From Ignavibacteria bacterium (GTDB lineage: Bacteria > Bacteroidota > Ignavibacteria > Tepidaquicellales > Tepidaquicellaceae): DNA of 64,000 nucleotides. The notes beneath the pieces were generated by a model that had not been told where the DNA came from, did no database searches, and saw only the letters and a program-made list of their open reading frames with translations. Positions within the stretch are counted from its first letter, which is position 1. Every line of letters starts with the position of its first letter. Shown in pieces: positions 45,877 to 57,599 of the stretch. The DNA lies in contig JADJTX010000029.1 of the NCBI GenBank assembly GCA_016710985.1, forward strand, positions 32,037 through 96,036, given 5' to 3'. A program made the position numbers and the translations under genes.

Positions 45877-47313
45877 ATGATACCTGTAAATATTGAAGAT
45901 CTGAAAAAAGTGATTGCTCTGAGCGAGCTTCCTGACGAACACCTGCAATGGATCGTCGACAGATGCGAATATGAAGAGATTGCAGACGGGGGACTTGTTG
46001 CAAAATTCGGTGATCCTGCTGACAAAATGTGGATCGCACTTGAAGGCAAGATCTCTTTTTACATGAATGTTAACGGACGACAGGTTTTTTATTTCACATT
46101 TGAGAATAACGATGTCACCGGTGGAGTCGGAGGTCTGATGCCGTATTCAAGAATGAAAACCATTCCGGGATATGCTTACGCTGTGGGAAAAGTTAAAATA
46201 CTTCGTCTTCACAAAGATCATTTTACCGAACTTGAACATCTCAATCCTGATCTTATAAAGAAGCTCATTGGCTATATGACTGAAAGAGCAAAGTCATTTG
46301 CGACTCTGAAACTGCAGCACGAAAAAGTAAATGCCCTTGGCAATCTTGCTGCGGGTATAGCTCATGAACTTAATAATCCCGCGGCTGCCATTAACAGATT
46401 CTCAAATGAGCTTGCTAAAAGGCTCAACCTCAATTACAAGCTTACCGAAAGACTGCTCAAATGCAACATCAGTTCAGAACATATGCAAAGGATACAGACT
46501 CTTGTTGCGAAGAAGGAAATTGAGCAAACACAAAAAGTAAAATTAACGGCAAGTCAGCGTCTGCAGAATGAGGAAGAGTTAGAAGAGTGGCTTGAGAAAC
46601 ACGGAGTGACGGAAAGGCAACCGGCAGAAACATTTTCAGAATTCGGATTTTCAACTTCAGAGTTTGAAAGCTTACTCATTGATATAGAGAAAGATGTGAT
46701 CATCTGCCTGGTTCCCTGGCTCGAAAACCTGATAAGTTCGAAAAGGATCATTGAAGATCTTACGGACGCATCCAACCGCATCTATTTTCTTGTTGCTTCA
46801 ATCAAGAGCCATGTTCACATGGACAGGACCAATGACATGCAGACTACAAATATCCAGAATGATTTAGAGAACACTCTGACCCTTTTAGGATTTAAGCTGC
46901 GTGAGAAGAATATTGAAGTGAAGAAGAACTTCTCTGATAATATGAAAGACATTCCCGCTTATGTAGGCGAACTTAACCAGGTCTGGACAAACCTGATAGA
47001 TAACGCTATTTTTGCTCTTCCCAAAAACGGTGAGCTGGTCATAGAAACTTCCATTGATCAGAAAAATTTAAAAGTGAATATAATTGACAACGGTCCGGGA
47101 ATTCCAAAAGATATTTTGTCACGTATATTTGATCCTTTCTTTACAACAAAAAAAGTCGGGGAAGGTACGGGTATCGGACTGGATATTGTGAGCAGGATAA
47201 TAAAACATCATAAAGGTGAAATTAAAGTGAGTTCTGAACCCGGAAGAACAGTGTTTTCGGTAATCTTACCGGTTGAAGAGATCAATGAATCAAAAACGAT
47301 ACAGAATAATTAA
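45877..47313 (+). CDS. Sensor histidine kinase with N-terminal cyclic-nucleotide-binding domain
   Basis: A 478-residue soluble kinase. Residues about 15-130 form a cNMP-binding/Crp-like fold (GLVAKFGDPADKMWIALEGKI, FYFTFENNDVTGGVGGLMPY, KILRLHKDHF). The phospho-acceptor region follows (LGNLAAGIAHELNNPAAAI, with the H-box His at about 165). The ATPase has ELNQVWTNLIDNAIFAL (N box), IIDNGPGIP (G1), FDPFFTTK (F box) and GEGTGIGLDIV (G2). No membrane helix. It lies 21 bp before the response-regulator/TrxR fusion, its probable partner. A cyclase gene 3 kb downstream could supply the ligand, though the Crp fold may bind something else. Confidence 0.9.
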   Translation: MIPVNIEDLKKVIALSELPDEHLQWIVDRCEYEEIADGGLVAKFGDPADKMWIALEGKISFYMNVNGRQVFYFTFENNDVTGGVGGLMPYSRMKTIPGYAYAVGKVKILRLHKDHFTELEHLNPDLIKKLIGYMTERAKSFATLKLQHEKVNALGNLAAGIAHELNNPAAAINRFSNELAKRLNLNYKLTERLLKCNISSEHMQRIQTLVAKKEIEQTQKVKLTASQRLQNEEELEEWLEKHGVTERQPAETFSEFGFSTSEFESLLIDIEKDVIICLVPWLENLISSKRIIEDLTDASNRIYFLVASIKSHVHMDRTNDMQTTNIQNDLENTLTLLGFKLREKNIEVKKNFSDNMKDIPAYVGELNQVWTNLIDNAIFALPKNGELVIETSIDQKNLKVNIIDNGPGIPKDILSRIFDPFFTTKKVGEGTGIGLDIVSRIIKHHKGEIKVSSEPGRTVFSVILPVEEINESKTIQNN

Positions 47314-47334
47314 ATGAATTATAAAACATAAGAA

Positions 47335-48953
47335 ATGAAACTGCCTTACATTATAATAGTTGATGATGACGAGCAGGTGCTGCGGGCAATACAACGCGAT
47401 ATACGAAATGAATATCGTGAAGAATATAAAATTGCAGCAACCGAATCAGCACTTGAAGCGCTCGAACTTATTAAAGAACTGAAGCTTAAGAATGAAACTG
47501 CTGCATTATTTATTTCCGATCAGAAGATGCCTGAAATGGAAGGCATTGCATTTCTCGAAAAAGCCAATGAAATATTTCCTGATGCAAAAAAGATTTTATT
47601 GACAGCTTACTCTGATATTGAAGCCGCCATAAAAGCTATCAATACAGTAAAGCTTGATTATTATTTGCTTAAGCCATGGCATCCTCCGGAGGAAAAATTA
47701 TTTCCCGTAATTAATGATCTTCTTGATGACTGGCACGCTTTATATAAACCTGATTTTGAAGCTATACGAATAATAGGTTTTCAATGGTCGCCAAAGTCGC
47801 ACAGGGTAAAGGAGTTTCTTTCGGGCAACCTGATTCCGTATATCTGGATGGATATTGAAGCAAATACTGATGCTGAAAAATATTTAAACAGCGCAAATGC
47901 TGCTGAAAAGACAGATCTCCCGTTGATCGTTTTAAAGGATGGTTCGTTTATGAAGGATCCTTCATTACCTGAACTTGCTGCAGGCATAGGACTTCAGCAA
48001 AAAGCAACGAAAGAAATGTATGATGTTTTAATCATCGGCGCAGGACCTGCCGGTCTGGCAGCTTCTGTTTACGGTTCATGCGAAGGGCTTAAAACAATTC
48101 TTATCGAGCAGAGCAGTCCCGGAGGACAGGCGGGCAACAGTGCGCGCATTGAAAACTATCTCGGGTTTCCGACAGGACTTTCAGGAGGTGAGTTAACCCG
48201 AAGAGCGGTATCCCAAACACTCAGATTCGGAACGGAAGTTCTTACACCGCAAGAGGTGAAAAGTATAACTGTAAAGGACGGATACAAAGTGACGGAAATG
48301 ATGGATGGTACTGTAATCCACAGTAAAGCAATAGTCATTGCAACAGGGGCTTCATATGCGAGACTGGATATTCCGGGACTTGAAAATTTTACAGGAGCAG
48401 GAGTTTATTATGGTTCGGCTTCGGTGGAAGCGCATGCCTGCCGTGACGAAATAATTTACATTGCAGGCGGAGGGAACTCTGCATGTCAGGCAGCTATGTA
48501 TCTGAGCAAGTTTGCAATGCGAATTATCTTGTGGAAAATATAAGCAATACACCTAACATAAAAGTTATTGCTAATACTGATGTGATCTCCTGTTCAGGTT
48601 CAACTGTTTTGGAAAATATCACAATTAAAAACACAAAGACCGGCGAAGAAAAGACTGTTCCTGCAAAAGCCTTGTTCATATACATCGGCACGAAACCCGG
48701 AACCGGATGGCTGAATGACATTGTATTGAAGGATAAAAAAGGATTTATTATTACCGGTAGCGAGCTGATGAAGGATAAAACATTTCATACTTTCTGGAAG
48801 CTGGACAGAGAACCTTTTCTTCCGGAGACAAGTGTGCCGGGAATATTCGCATCAGGTGACGTTAGGTTCGGTGCTCTGGCAGGTAGTTCTTCTGCTGTAG
48901 GTGAAGGGGCACTGGCAATCAGATTTGTGAGAAAGTATCTGGAGGAAATGTAA
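47335..48953 (+). pseudogene. Fused response regulator / thioredoxin-reductase-like protein, with internal deletion
   Basis: REC domain at about 1-130 (YIIIVDDDEQVLRAI, phospho-acceptor Asp in ISDQKMPEM, LTAYSDIEAAI, LKPW), a thioredoxin-like linker (IRIIGFQWSPKSHRVKEFL), then a flavoprotein of the TrxR fold (DVLIIGAGPAGLAASVYGS, QSSPGGQAGNSARIENYLGF, IVIATGASYARL, IYIAGGGNSACQAAMYLSKF, GIFASGDVRFGA). The usual CxxC is replaced by GVYYGSASVEAHAC, as in other such fusions. The frame ends at 48543, and the rest is in another frame (ANYLVENISNTPNIKV). About 16 codons that usually follow LSKFA are missing as well, so this is a deletion plus frameshift. The kinase partner is adjacent. Confidence 0.85.
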
Positions 48954-49100
48954 ATAATTAAGAATTAGAAATTTGAGACTTTGTAAATAACATCACATAA
49001 AATATGAAAAAGTGATAGTAATCAAACTTTGCCTGAAGTCTTTAGGTTTAACTTATGGATAAAATATAGATAAGTAATGGATATTCAAATTTTGTTTGAA

Positions 49101-49108
49101 TATATTTG
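49101..49108 (+). promoter_or_regulatory. -7 element TATATTTG for the Fic gene
   Basis: Perfect TAnnTTTG, 23 bp before ATG 49132; short leader. Consensus match only. Confidence 0.5.
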
Positions 49109-49131
49109 TATAGATAAAAAATGAGTACAAA

Positions 49132-50204
49132 ATGGATAAATATATAGACAAACTAAACTTTGACTTTCCAACAAATCAACAGATATTAAAATCAATCAGT
49201 ATAATTGATACTTTCAAGGGAAAGTGGAATATTGTCGAAAACCGGGAAAACAATTTTTTAAAGGAATTAAGAAAAATTGCAACAATTGAAAGTATTGGCT
49301 CTTCAACAAGAATCGAAGGAGCACAAATCACAAATGAGGAAATCAAAATTCTTCTGGATAATATAAAAGTAACAGAGTTAAAAACAAGGGATCAGCAGGA
49401 AGTAATTGGCTATTATGAAGTACTTGAAATCATTTATGAAAACTATGAGTCCATAAATATAACCAAAAATTACATACTGCAGCTTCATCAGAATTTACTG
49501 AAATACAGCGACAAGGATGACAGACACAGAGGATCTTATAAAAATTTATCCAATAAAGTAGTCGCAAATTATCCTGATGGCAATCAAAGAATAATATTTG
49601 AAACTACTGAGCCTCATCTTGTGGAAAATGAGATGAATGAATTAATTGACTGGACAAATAAAAATTTAAAAACAAATTCCCTTCATCCTTTAATAATCAC
49701 GGGTTTTTTTATTTATGAATTTCTGTCCATTCATCCGTTTCAGGATGGAAACGGGAGATTGTCCAGGCTGTTAACGAATTTATTCCTATTAAAAAACGAT
49801 TATCTGTTTATTTTGTATGTCTCTTTTGAAAAGCTGATTGAACAAAAGAAAAAGATATATTATGAAGTTTTGATAGATGGACAAAAAGACAGATATTCGC
49901 CAAATGAAAACATAAACAAATGGATGTTATTTTTTTACAATCACTGGAAGAACTGATTCAAACACTGGAACAAAAATATGATGTGTTTAAATCAAAAGGC
50001 GGATATTTAAATGAAAGGCAAAAATCTATTAAAGACTTTATTGAAAAGACACAACCGGTAAAGCTCGCAGATTTGTCAAATGCAATGCCTGAAATTTCAA
50101 TAAATACATTAAAAAAGGATTTGCAGTATATGAAAACCGAACAAATACTGGAGTCCATTGGAAAAAACAGAGGAACTGTATACATTCTTAAAAAAAATAA
50201 ATAA
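49132..50204 (+). pseudogene. Class II Fic protein (AMPylase) with C-terminal winged helix, frameshifted
   Basis: Fic enzymes transfer AMP to target proteins. The catalytic motif HPFQDGNGRLSR is complete (about residues 200-211). The N-terminal alpha-inhibitory motif is present as STRIEG ([S/T]xxxE[G/N]), which makes this an autoinhibited class II member. The frame stops at 49956 after LFFYNHWKN; the C-terminal continuation (LEELIQTLEQKYDVFKSKGG ... winged helix ILESIGKNRGTVYIL) is in another frame to 50204. One added T in the T7 tract near 49930 restores LFFLQSLEELIQTL and a 357-residue protein. The catalytic domain is intact even without the tail. No toxin-antitoxin partner is seen. Confidence 0.85.
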
Positions 50205-50212
50205 AAGAATCA

Positions 50213-51722
<1,510 letters not shown>

Positions 51723-51795
51723 GGGTTTGTTAGATTGTTTGGTTTCTTTTCCTTTTCACAAAAATTACAATTTTCAAAATTTAAATTTCATTTCA

Positions 51796-52614
51796 ATGTG
51801 CAGATGGCTTGCTTATACCGGGGGTCCAATTTTGATGAGTGAATTACTTATCAAACCCAAAGATAATCTAATACATCAGAGTTTGCATGCAAAAGCAATG
51901 CGGACTCCGACCAACGGCGACGGTTACGGACTGGGCTGGTATGACAAGCAGCCTTATCCTGGTTTGTTCCGCAGCATACGGCCTGCCTGGAATGATTCGA
52001 ATCTTCACGATCTGGCTAAGCACATAGAATCACCATTGTTCATGTCACACGTTCGCGCATCATCTCTTGCTCCGATTCAGGAAACCAATTGTCATCCATT
52101 CAGATATGATAAATGGCTTTTCATGCATAATGGTCAGATCGCTCAGTATGAATTGCTGCGTCAGGCATTACTTGCAAAGATCTCACCTGAATTTTTCAAT
52201 GATCTCATGGGATCAACAGATTCTGAAGTAATGTTTTACCTTGCTCTCACTTATGGACTTGAACAAGATGTCACTTCAGGAATGGCTGAAATGGTGAAAG
52301 TTGTAAAGGCTGCCGGCAAAAAAGCCGGTGTCTCCGGAGATCTTTGGATGACTATTGCAATCTCTGACGGAGAGAGTCTTTGGTGTTTCAGATATGGCAG
52401 TGACGGCACATGTCCTTCACTTTATATAAGCCCGAGTGTTGACGAACTGACACGGCTGAATCCGCATGTAGAAGGAAAGTTCGGGGACTTTGCAGCCTGC
52501 ATCGTTTCTGAACCAATCGGGGATTATCAGGAAACCTGGCGTGCTGTACCCGAGGACTCGGTAGTTGTTGTGAGTAATGAAAGTATTGAGATAAGAGATT
52601 TTAAAGTGAAATAG
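51796..52614 (+). CDS. Class II glutamine amidotransferase (YafJ/EgtC-like)
   Basis: A 272-residue N-terminal-nucleophile hydrolase. After Met removal the catalytic Cys would be first (MCRWLAYTGG), which fixes the start at 51796 and rejects the long upstream frame that runs through the poly-G tract. Also visible: GDGYGLGWYDKQPYPGLFRS, FMSHVRASSLAPIQETNCHPF, FMHNGQIAQY and GSTDSEVMFYLAL. Enzymes of this group release ammonia from glutamine or hydrolyse gamma-glutamyl bonds, as in ergothioneine synthesis; no egt genes are nearby. It seems undamaged, in contrast to the flanking genes. Confidence 0.9.
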   Translation: MCRWLAYTGGPILMSELLIKPKDNLIHQSLHAKAMRTPTNGDGYGLGWYDKQPYPGLFRSIRPAWNDSNLHDLAKHIESPLFMSHVRASSLAPIQETNCHPFRYDKWLFMHNGQIAQYELLRQALLAKISPEFFNDLMGSTDSEVMFYLALTYGLEQDVTSGMAEMVKVVKAAGKKAGVSGDLWMTIAISDGESLWCFRYGSDGTCPSLYISPSVDELTRLNPHVEGKFGDFAACIVSEPIGDYQETWRAVPEDSVVVVSNESIEIRDFKVK

Positions 52615-52835
52615 GAATTATCTGAAATCAATAATTGATAAAATTTTCGAATTCTTATGTCAGCAATTCGTCTTGTAACCGTTTTTAACTAATAATTAAA
52701 TCCGCTATGTTTCCGTAAAATCCTGTGTTCTTTTATTACCGTGAACTTATCTGATCTCAGTTAAAAATGATAATATTGAATTTACAATTTCAAAAATTTA
52801 AATTGAAAAAGTTTTTTGAATGAATTTAAATAATT

Positions 52836-54430
52836 ATGAATAAGATCATGGAAAAGATGAAATTAACAAAAGAGCAAATTGACATTATCAGTTCGACCGG
52901 GGATATAAAAATTAATGCTGTCGCCGGTTCAGGGAAAACAACAACGATCATTGAATACGCAGCTGCCAGACCGAAAGAAAGTAAAAGAAAAGCATACGGA
53001 GTATATCGTTGCAAATCACATTAAAAAATTCGTTGCATATTTCTGTAACAGCGACAAAAAAAAGGTACAGGAGCTGAACTATCTCGATGTTGTTTCTGAC
53101 AATAAGGCAAGAGCATTTGTAACAAAGTACTATAACTATATAGAGAATCAAACCCGAAGCCAGTTAAGCAAAATGAATAAAAGTGAGATTGAAATTACTC
53201 ACGATTTCTATCTCAAAAAATTTCAGCTGTACGAACCAAAACTCGATTACGACTTTATTCTTTTTGATGAAGGGCAGGATGCATCTCCTGCAATGCTTGA
53301 TGTTTTTTTCAGGCAGGAAGCTGTGAAGGTTGTGGTAGGCGATACACATCAGCAGATATACAGCTGGCGTTTTGCAGTCAACTCACTTGAAAAAGCCGGA
53401 TTTAAAACTTATCAGCTTTCCACCAGCTTCAGGTTTGGTCAGGACATAGCGAACCTTGCCGTTCAAGTTTTAAAGTACAAAAAGCATATAAATGATAAAC
53501 ATCATGCCGTGATCACCGGAAATGGAAACTTCAGGGAGCAAAAAACAAAAGCAATTCTTGCAAGGACAAACCTCGGGCTTTTACTCAGAGCGATCAAATA
53601 TGTAACTGAAAAGAGAAATGTGAAGAATATTTACTTTGAAGGCAATATAAACTCTTATACATATGCAGATGAAGGGACATCTCTTTATGATGTATTGAAT
53701 TTATATAATGGGAAACACCATCTTATCAAAGACAGTCTTTTAAAAGCAATGAAAGACATGACGGAGCTGAATGATTATATAGAGAAGACTGAAGATATTC
53801 AGCTCGGAATGATGGTCAGCATTGTGAGTGAGTACGGTAACAGAATTCCCGGTATAATTAACATTATCAAGAAGAAACATCTGGATAATGAAGAGAGAGG
53901 GAAAAGCTGAGATGATATTTTCAACCGTACACCGCTGTAAAGGAATGGAGTATGATGAAGTGCATCTTGTAAACGATTTCATGACCAAAATGAAACTGGA
54001 AAAATTAACTAAAGAAAAGAAACCCGAAGAAATTAATCCTACCAAACTTAATGAAGAGATCAATCTTTTGTATGTGGCAATTACACGCGCAAAGAACAGC
54101 ATTCACATTCCGGAGCAGCTGATGCCGAAAGTGTTCCCGCGTTCATCACTGATTCATATAATCAAAGCCGTTGATGAAAATAAATACCAGACAAAAACCG
54201 GGGGCGGCTGGCAGAATAATTTTAGCACAGGCTCGTTCAAAGAAAAAACATATATGATAGACGAGTTAAGATTGAAGCACAAGGAAGCTTTTATGCCGTG
54301 GACACGCGAACTTGACAGCGAGCTGAGGAGAATGTTTGATGACGGCATCAGCATAAATAAAATTGCAAAACATCTTGGGAGGACAAAGGGAGCGATAACG
54401 GCGAGGCTAGAGAAACTTGAAGTGGTGTAA
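52836..54430 (+). pseudogene. Superfamily I UvrD-like DNA helicase, deleted and frameshifted
   Basis: Walker A near the N-terminus (KINAVAGSGKTTTIIEYAA), then a stop at 53024. The second frame (from about 52985, EKHTEYIVANHIKKFV) holds the Walker B/motif II FILFDEGQDASPAM, motif III GDTHQQIYSWRFAV, motif IV STSFRFGQDIANLA. The third frame (from about 53905) holds motif V STVHRCKGMEYDEVHLVNDF and motif VI NLLYVAITRAKNSIH. The C-terminus has a helix-turn-helix-like KIAKHLGRTKGAITARLEKL. Motif Ia and about 60 residues between the first two frames are absent, so this is not only an indel. Resembles FBH1-type bacterial helicases. One base too many near 53905 explains the second break. Confidence 0.8.
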
Positions 54431-54479
54431 ATATTGTGAATCGACAGCCGCTACAGAACTAATAAAAATATTAAAAGAA

Positions 54480-54974
54480 TGATTGAAACTGACCGACTTA
54501 TATTAAAACCATTAACTTTAGGCCAACTATTGAAATATATCAGAAATGATAACTCATTGGAGAAGGAGTTGAACAATTGAAACTTCAAGAATTGTTTCGG
54601 CTGAACTTAAAGAAGCTCTTGAACTAACAATACTGCCAAATGCCGCAGACATAAAGAAAAACTATTTGTATTCTACCTTTGGGTTATTATTTTAAAACTG
54701 ACAAAAAATGGTAGGCGAGCATTTTTGGAGAACCAAATGAGAAGGAGAAATAAAAATTGGATATGGTACGCATGAAGAATACAGAATGAAAGGATATATG
54801 ACAGAAGCCGTAGGAGGTATAATAAGATGGGCAGGAAGTCAGCCTAAGATCAATTCAATACTTGCAGCTACTGAGATATTAAACAGCGCTTCCTGTAAAG
54901 TTCTGGAAAAAAATAAATTCATCAAAATCGACGGAACGGATACTGAGTTTAATTGGCGATTCAAATTAAGATGA
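54480..54974 (+). pseudogene. GNAT acetyltransferase remnant
   Basis: MIETDRLILKPLTLGQLLKYI (GNAT N-terminus), ETSRIVSAELKEALE, YGTHEEYRMKGYMTEAV (acetyl-CoA-binding Q/RxxGxG/A-like strand) and NSASCKVLEKNKFIKID all belong to one RimJ/RimL-type acetyltransferase but lie in at least three frames. Several indels are needed to rejoin them. Only the last 62 codons (54786-54974) stay open for long. Not functional as read. Confidence 0.8.
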
Positions 54975-55131
54975 AGAATGATATGGCAGTTATGCAACAC
55001 ATATCAGTGGTATGGCTCATTCAGATAAAAAAGTGTTAGTTACACATTGGGTTATACAGGAAATTCAAAATTGAAATATCTACTATTTTTAGAGTCTTAT
55101 AACGGCAATTGTTTTTCTTGTTTTCCTAATT

Positions 55132-55924
55132 ATGAACAAACCAAAAAAAAATAAATCTTGTAAGCAGCAAAATCAAACTGAATGCCTATTTCTATGAGGG
55201 TATTGGAAAAGGAAATAAAACTACATTAGTATGGCTTCACGGAATCCCGGGAGGACACGAAGAGGGCAAAGCTGAAATGGCAAAAAATCTCTGTAAGGCC
55301 GGAATAAACGTTCTTAGATTTAACTACCGGGGATTATGGGGAAGCAAAGGTGAATTCACCATGAGTAACTCATTAAAAGATCTGACTGCAGTAATTGATT
55401 TTTTGAACAATCAGGAGAATGTTAAAAAATTTAAAACAGATACAAAAAGAATAGTATTTGCCGGTTACAGCTTTGGGACTGCGGTTGCATTAGTAGGGGC
55501 TTTGTATGATGAGAGAATAAAAAATATTATCTGCATAGCAACATGCGATTACAGTTATTTTGGTAGGCAGTTCATGGATTCGGAGTCGAAGATAAGGGAA
55601 TTTCTGGAATATGCCGTAGACGGAGTCTTTTCAGACAAGACCATATTAAAGCAGGACCCTTATCTTTTTTTAAAAAACTTATCGGACAACATAAGTAAAT
55701 ACGATATTGTAAAGCATGCTGAAAAACTTTTGTCCAAAAAGATATTCATGATCTCGGGCATGGATGATAATGTCTGTCCGGTGGAAGATCACCTGCTCCC
55801 GGTTTACCGTAGACTCAGAGAATTAGAACACAAAAATTTAAAGCTGGAAATTAATAACTGCGGACATGAACCTCCGGCAAATTTACAGGAATTAATTACC
55901 GGCTGGATCAATGCAAATGTCTGA
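55132..55924 (+). CDS. Alpha/beta hydrolase, N-terminus frameshifted at an A9 tract
   Basis: The open frame begins at ATG 55277, but the frame upstream is conserved (NAYFYEGIGKGNKTTLVWLHG, IPGGHEEGKAEM). ATG 55132 (MNKPKK) joins it if one A is removed from the A9 at 55143-55151, giving 263 residues. Features: oxyanion loop LHGIPGG, RFNYRGLWGSKGEF, the nucleophile elbow AGYSFGTAVALVGA (Ser in GYSFG), and the catalytic Asp and His in SGMDDNVCPVEDH and INNCGHEPPANL. Relatives are uncharacterised serine hydrolases, probably esterases or thioesterases. The 647-bp open part alone would lack a strand of the core fold. Confidence 0.8.
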
Positions 55925-55952
55925 GCTGACTTATTAATTTAATTTACAAATT

Positions 55953-56333
55953 TTGAATTATCAGAGTAAAAGAAAGCCCGGAACATTTGAGTCAAACATA
56001 CAGGACAGATTTTTCCTTCTCCCTCCTGATAAGCAAGGGCTTGTAATAAAACTGCGGGGGATAATTATTTCGTCATCCATTGAGTTAAGGGAAACATTAA
56101 AAAACGGACGTATTACATTTGTTACTGATAAAAGCCCGGTAGCATTTTTATGTGTAAAGAAAGATACTGATTATGTTGAAGTTGGTTTTTTCAAAGGTGT
56201 ATTTCTGAATGATCCTGATGAATTATTAAAAGGAAAAAGTAAAGAGATAAGAAGAATAAAGATCCTCTCTGAAAATAAGATCCCTGTTTTACAGATCAAA
56301 AGATGGGTAAGAGAAGCTGTGCGTTATAAATAG
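55953..56333 (+). CDS. DUF1801-type protein
   Basis: A 126-residue cytoplasmic protein with the DUF1801/YdhG-like pattern: SNIQDRFFLLPPDKQGLVIKL, SIELRETLKNGRITFV, FLCVKKDTDYVEVGFFKG and SENKIPVLQIKRWVREAV. Start TTG 28 bp after the hydrolase stop. Function unknown; often carried beside other small soluble proteins as here. Confidence 0.8.
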   Translation: MNYQSKRKPGTFESNIQDRFFLLPPDKQGLVIKLRGIIISSSIELRETLKNGRITFVTDKSPVAFLCVKKDTDYVEVGFFKGVFLNDPDELLKGKSKEIRRIKILSENKIPVLQIKRWVREAVRYK

Positions 56334-56423
56334 ATGAGTTCAACTATACTGCAAAGTAATATAAGAGAATTGCAGAGAGCAGCATTTTCATTAAAATAAA
56401 TTACAGCATTAGGAATACCATTT

Positions 56424-56825
56424 ATGAACGGAACAATACATCACATAGAAATATATGTGTCAGATCTGAAGAGAACCATTGTGTTCTGGGAATGGCTTCT
56501 TACCGAAAAGTTTTCGTATGAAATATCTCAGAAATGGGAAAGCGGGATCAGCTTCATGTTAGGCGAGACATATATTGTATTTGTTCAGACAGAGGAAAAA
56601 TATCTGGACAATTCTTATAACAGAAAAAATACAGGCCTGAATCATCTTGCATTTCACTGCAGTTCGAGAGAATTTGTTGATACGCTGACAGAAGAGCTTA
56701 AATCGAAAAACATTAACATACTGTATGAAGACAAACATCCGTATGCAGGCGGAGAAGATTATTATGCAGTTTTTTTTGAAGACCCTGACAGGATTAAAGT
56801 TGAGGTCGTCTCAGATAATGAATAA
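56424..56825 (+). CDS. VOC-family (glyoxalase/bleomycin-resistance) protein
   Basis: A 133-residue metalloenzyme of the vicinal-oxygen-chelate fold. Two beta-alpha-beta-beta-beta modules are visible: IHHIEIYVSDLKRTIVFWEW with FMLGETYIVFVQTEE, and GLNHLAFHCSSREFVDTLTE with DDYYAVFFEDPDRIKVEVV-like ending. Likely metal ligands are His in IHHIEIY, His in LNHLAFH and Glu in VEVV. Substrate unknown. Confidence 0.87.
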   Translation: MNGTIHHIEIYVSDLKRTIVFWEWLLTEKFSYEISQKWESGISFMLGETYIVFVQTEEKYLDNSYNRKNTGLNHLAFHCSSREFVDTLTEELKSKNINILYEDKHPYAGGEDYYAVFFEDPDRIKVEVVSDNE

Positions 56826-56876
56826 TTTCGAAACAACAATTCGATACATCATAAAATAAAAACATACTGCCACTGA

Positions 56877-57341
56877 ATGGATAAATTAAGAGATTTTGTA
56901 AATGAGCTTGAAGGCAAAATTCCGAAAGCGGGAATGATAAATGAAACAGTTTCAAAATCATCTGTTGGCTGGCATATTGAACATTCGTTGTTAGCAGTTA
57001 ATTTTATAATAGAAGGATTAAAGAATTCAAATCCGGAAGATTACAAATGGAATTTTAACTTTATGCGGATGCTTGTATTTGCAATGAACAAAATTCCAAG
57101 GGGAAAAGGAAAAGCGCCGGAAACAGTTATTCCGAAAAACACTATCAATGCAGATACTCTGAAAAAGCAGATAGGGATTGCTTCAGAAAAGATCAAAGAA
57201 CTCGATACTCTAATGGCCGACAATTACATCAAACATCCTGTCTTTGGTAACATGAATTTAAATCAAACAATGAAATTTTTAGTTATTCATACTAAACATC
57301 ATGTTGACATTATAAACGACATCATTAAGACCGAGAAATAG
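56877..57341 (+). CDS. DUF1569/DinB-like protein
   Basis: A 154-residue four-helix-bundle-type protein. Hallmarks are SVGWHIEHSLLAVNFII at the first helix, FNFMRMLVFAMNKIPRGKGKAP, and the C-terminal NQTMKFLVIHTKHHVDIINDI. The His residues in WHIEHS and HTKHH are placed as metal ligands, as in DinB/YfiT hydrolase-like proteins. Function unknown. Confidence 0.8.
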   Translation: MDKLRDFVNELEGKIPKAGMINETVSKSSVGWHIEHSLLAVNFIIEGLKNSNPEDYKWNFNFMRMLVFAMNKIPRGKGKAPETVIPKNTINADTLKKQIGIASEKIKELDTLMADNYIKHPVFGNMNLNQTMKFLVIHTKHHVDIINDIIKTEK

Positions 57342-57599
57342 TTTTTAACAAATCACAAAGTAGTTTTGCAAAAACTTCAGTTGTTGCGCAATCAGACCCC
57401 GGAAGTTTTACATGAGTCTCTTCTGAGATAGAGTATGATAGATTATACTTCTGAAGTCAACAACAAATATAAAATAAAGACTGTGATTTGTATTTAAGGA
57501 TCATGCATTTCACCATACGCAAAAATTTTCAGGTAAAGACATTAGGAAAATGCATTCATTAATAAGCAAACAAAAAACATAAACTATGGAATTCAAACA

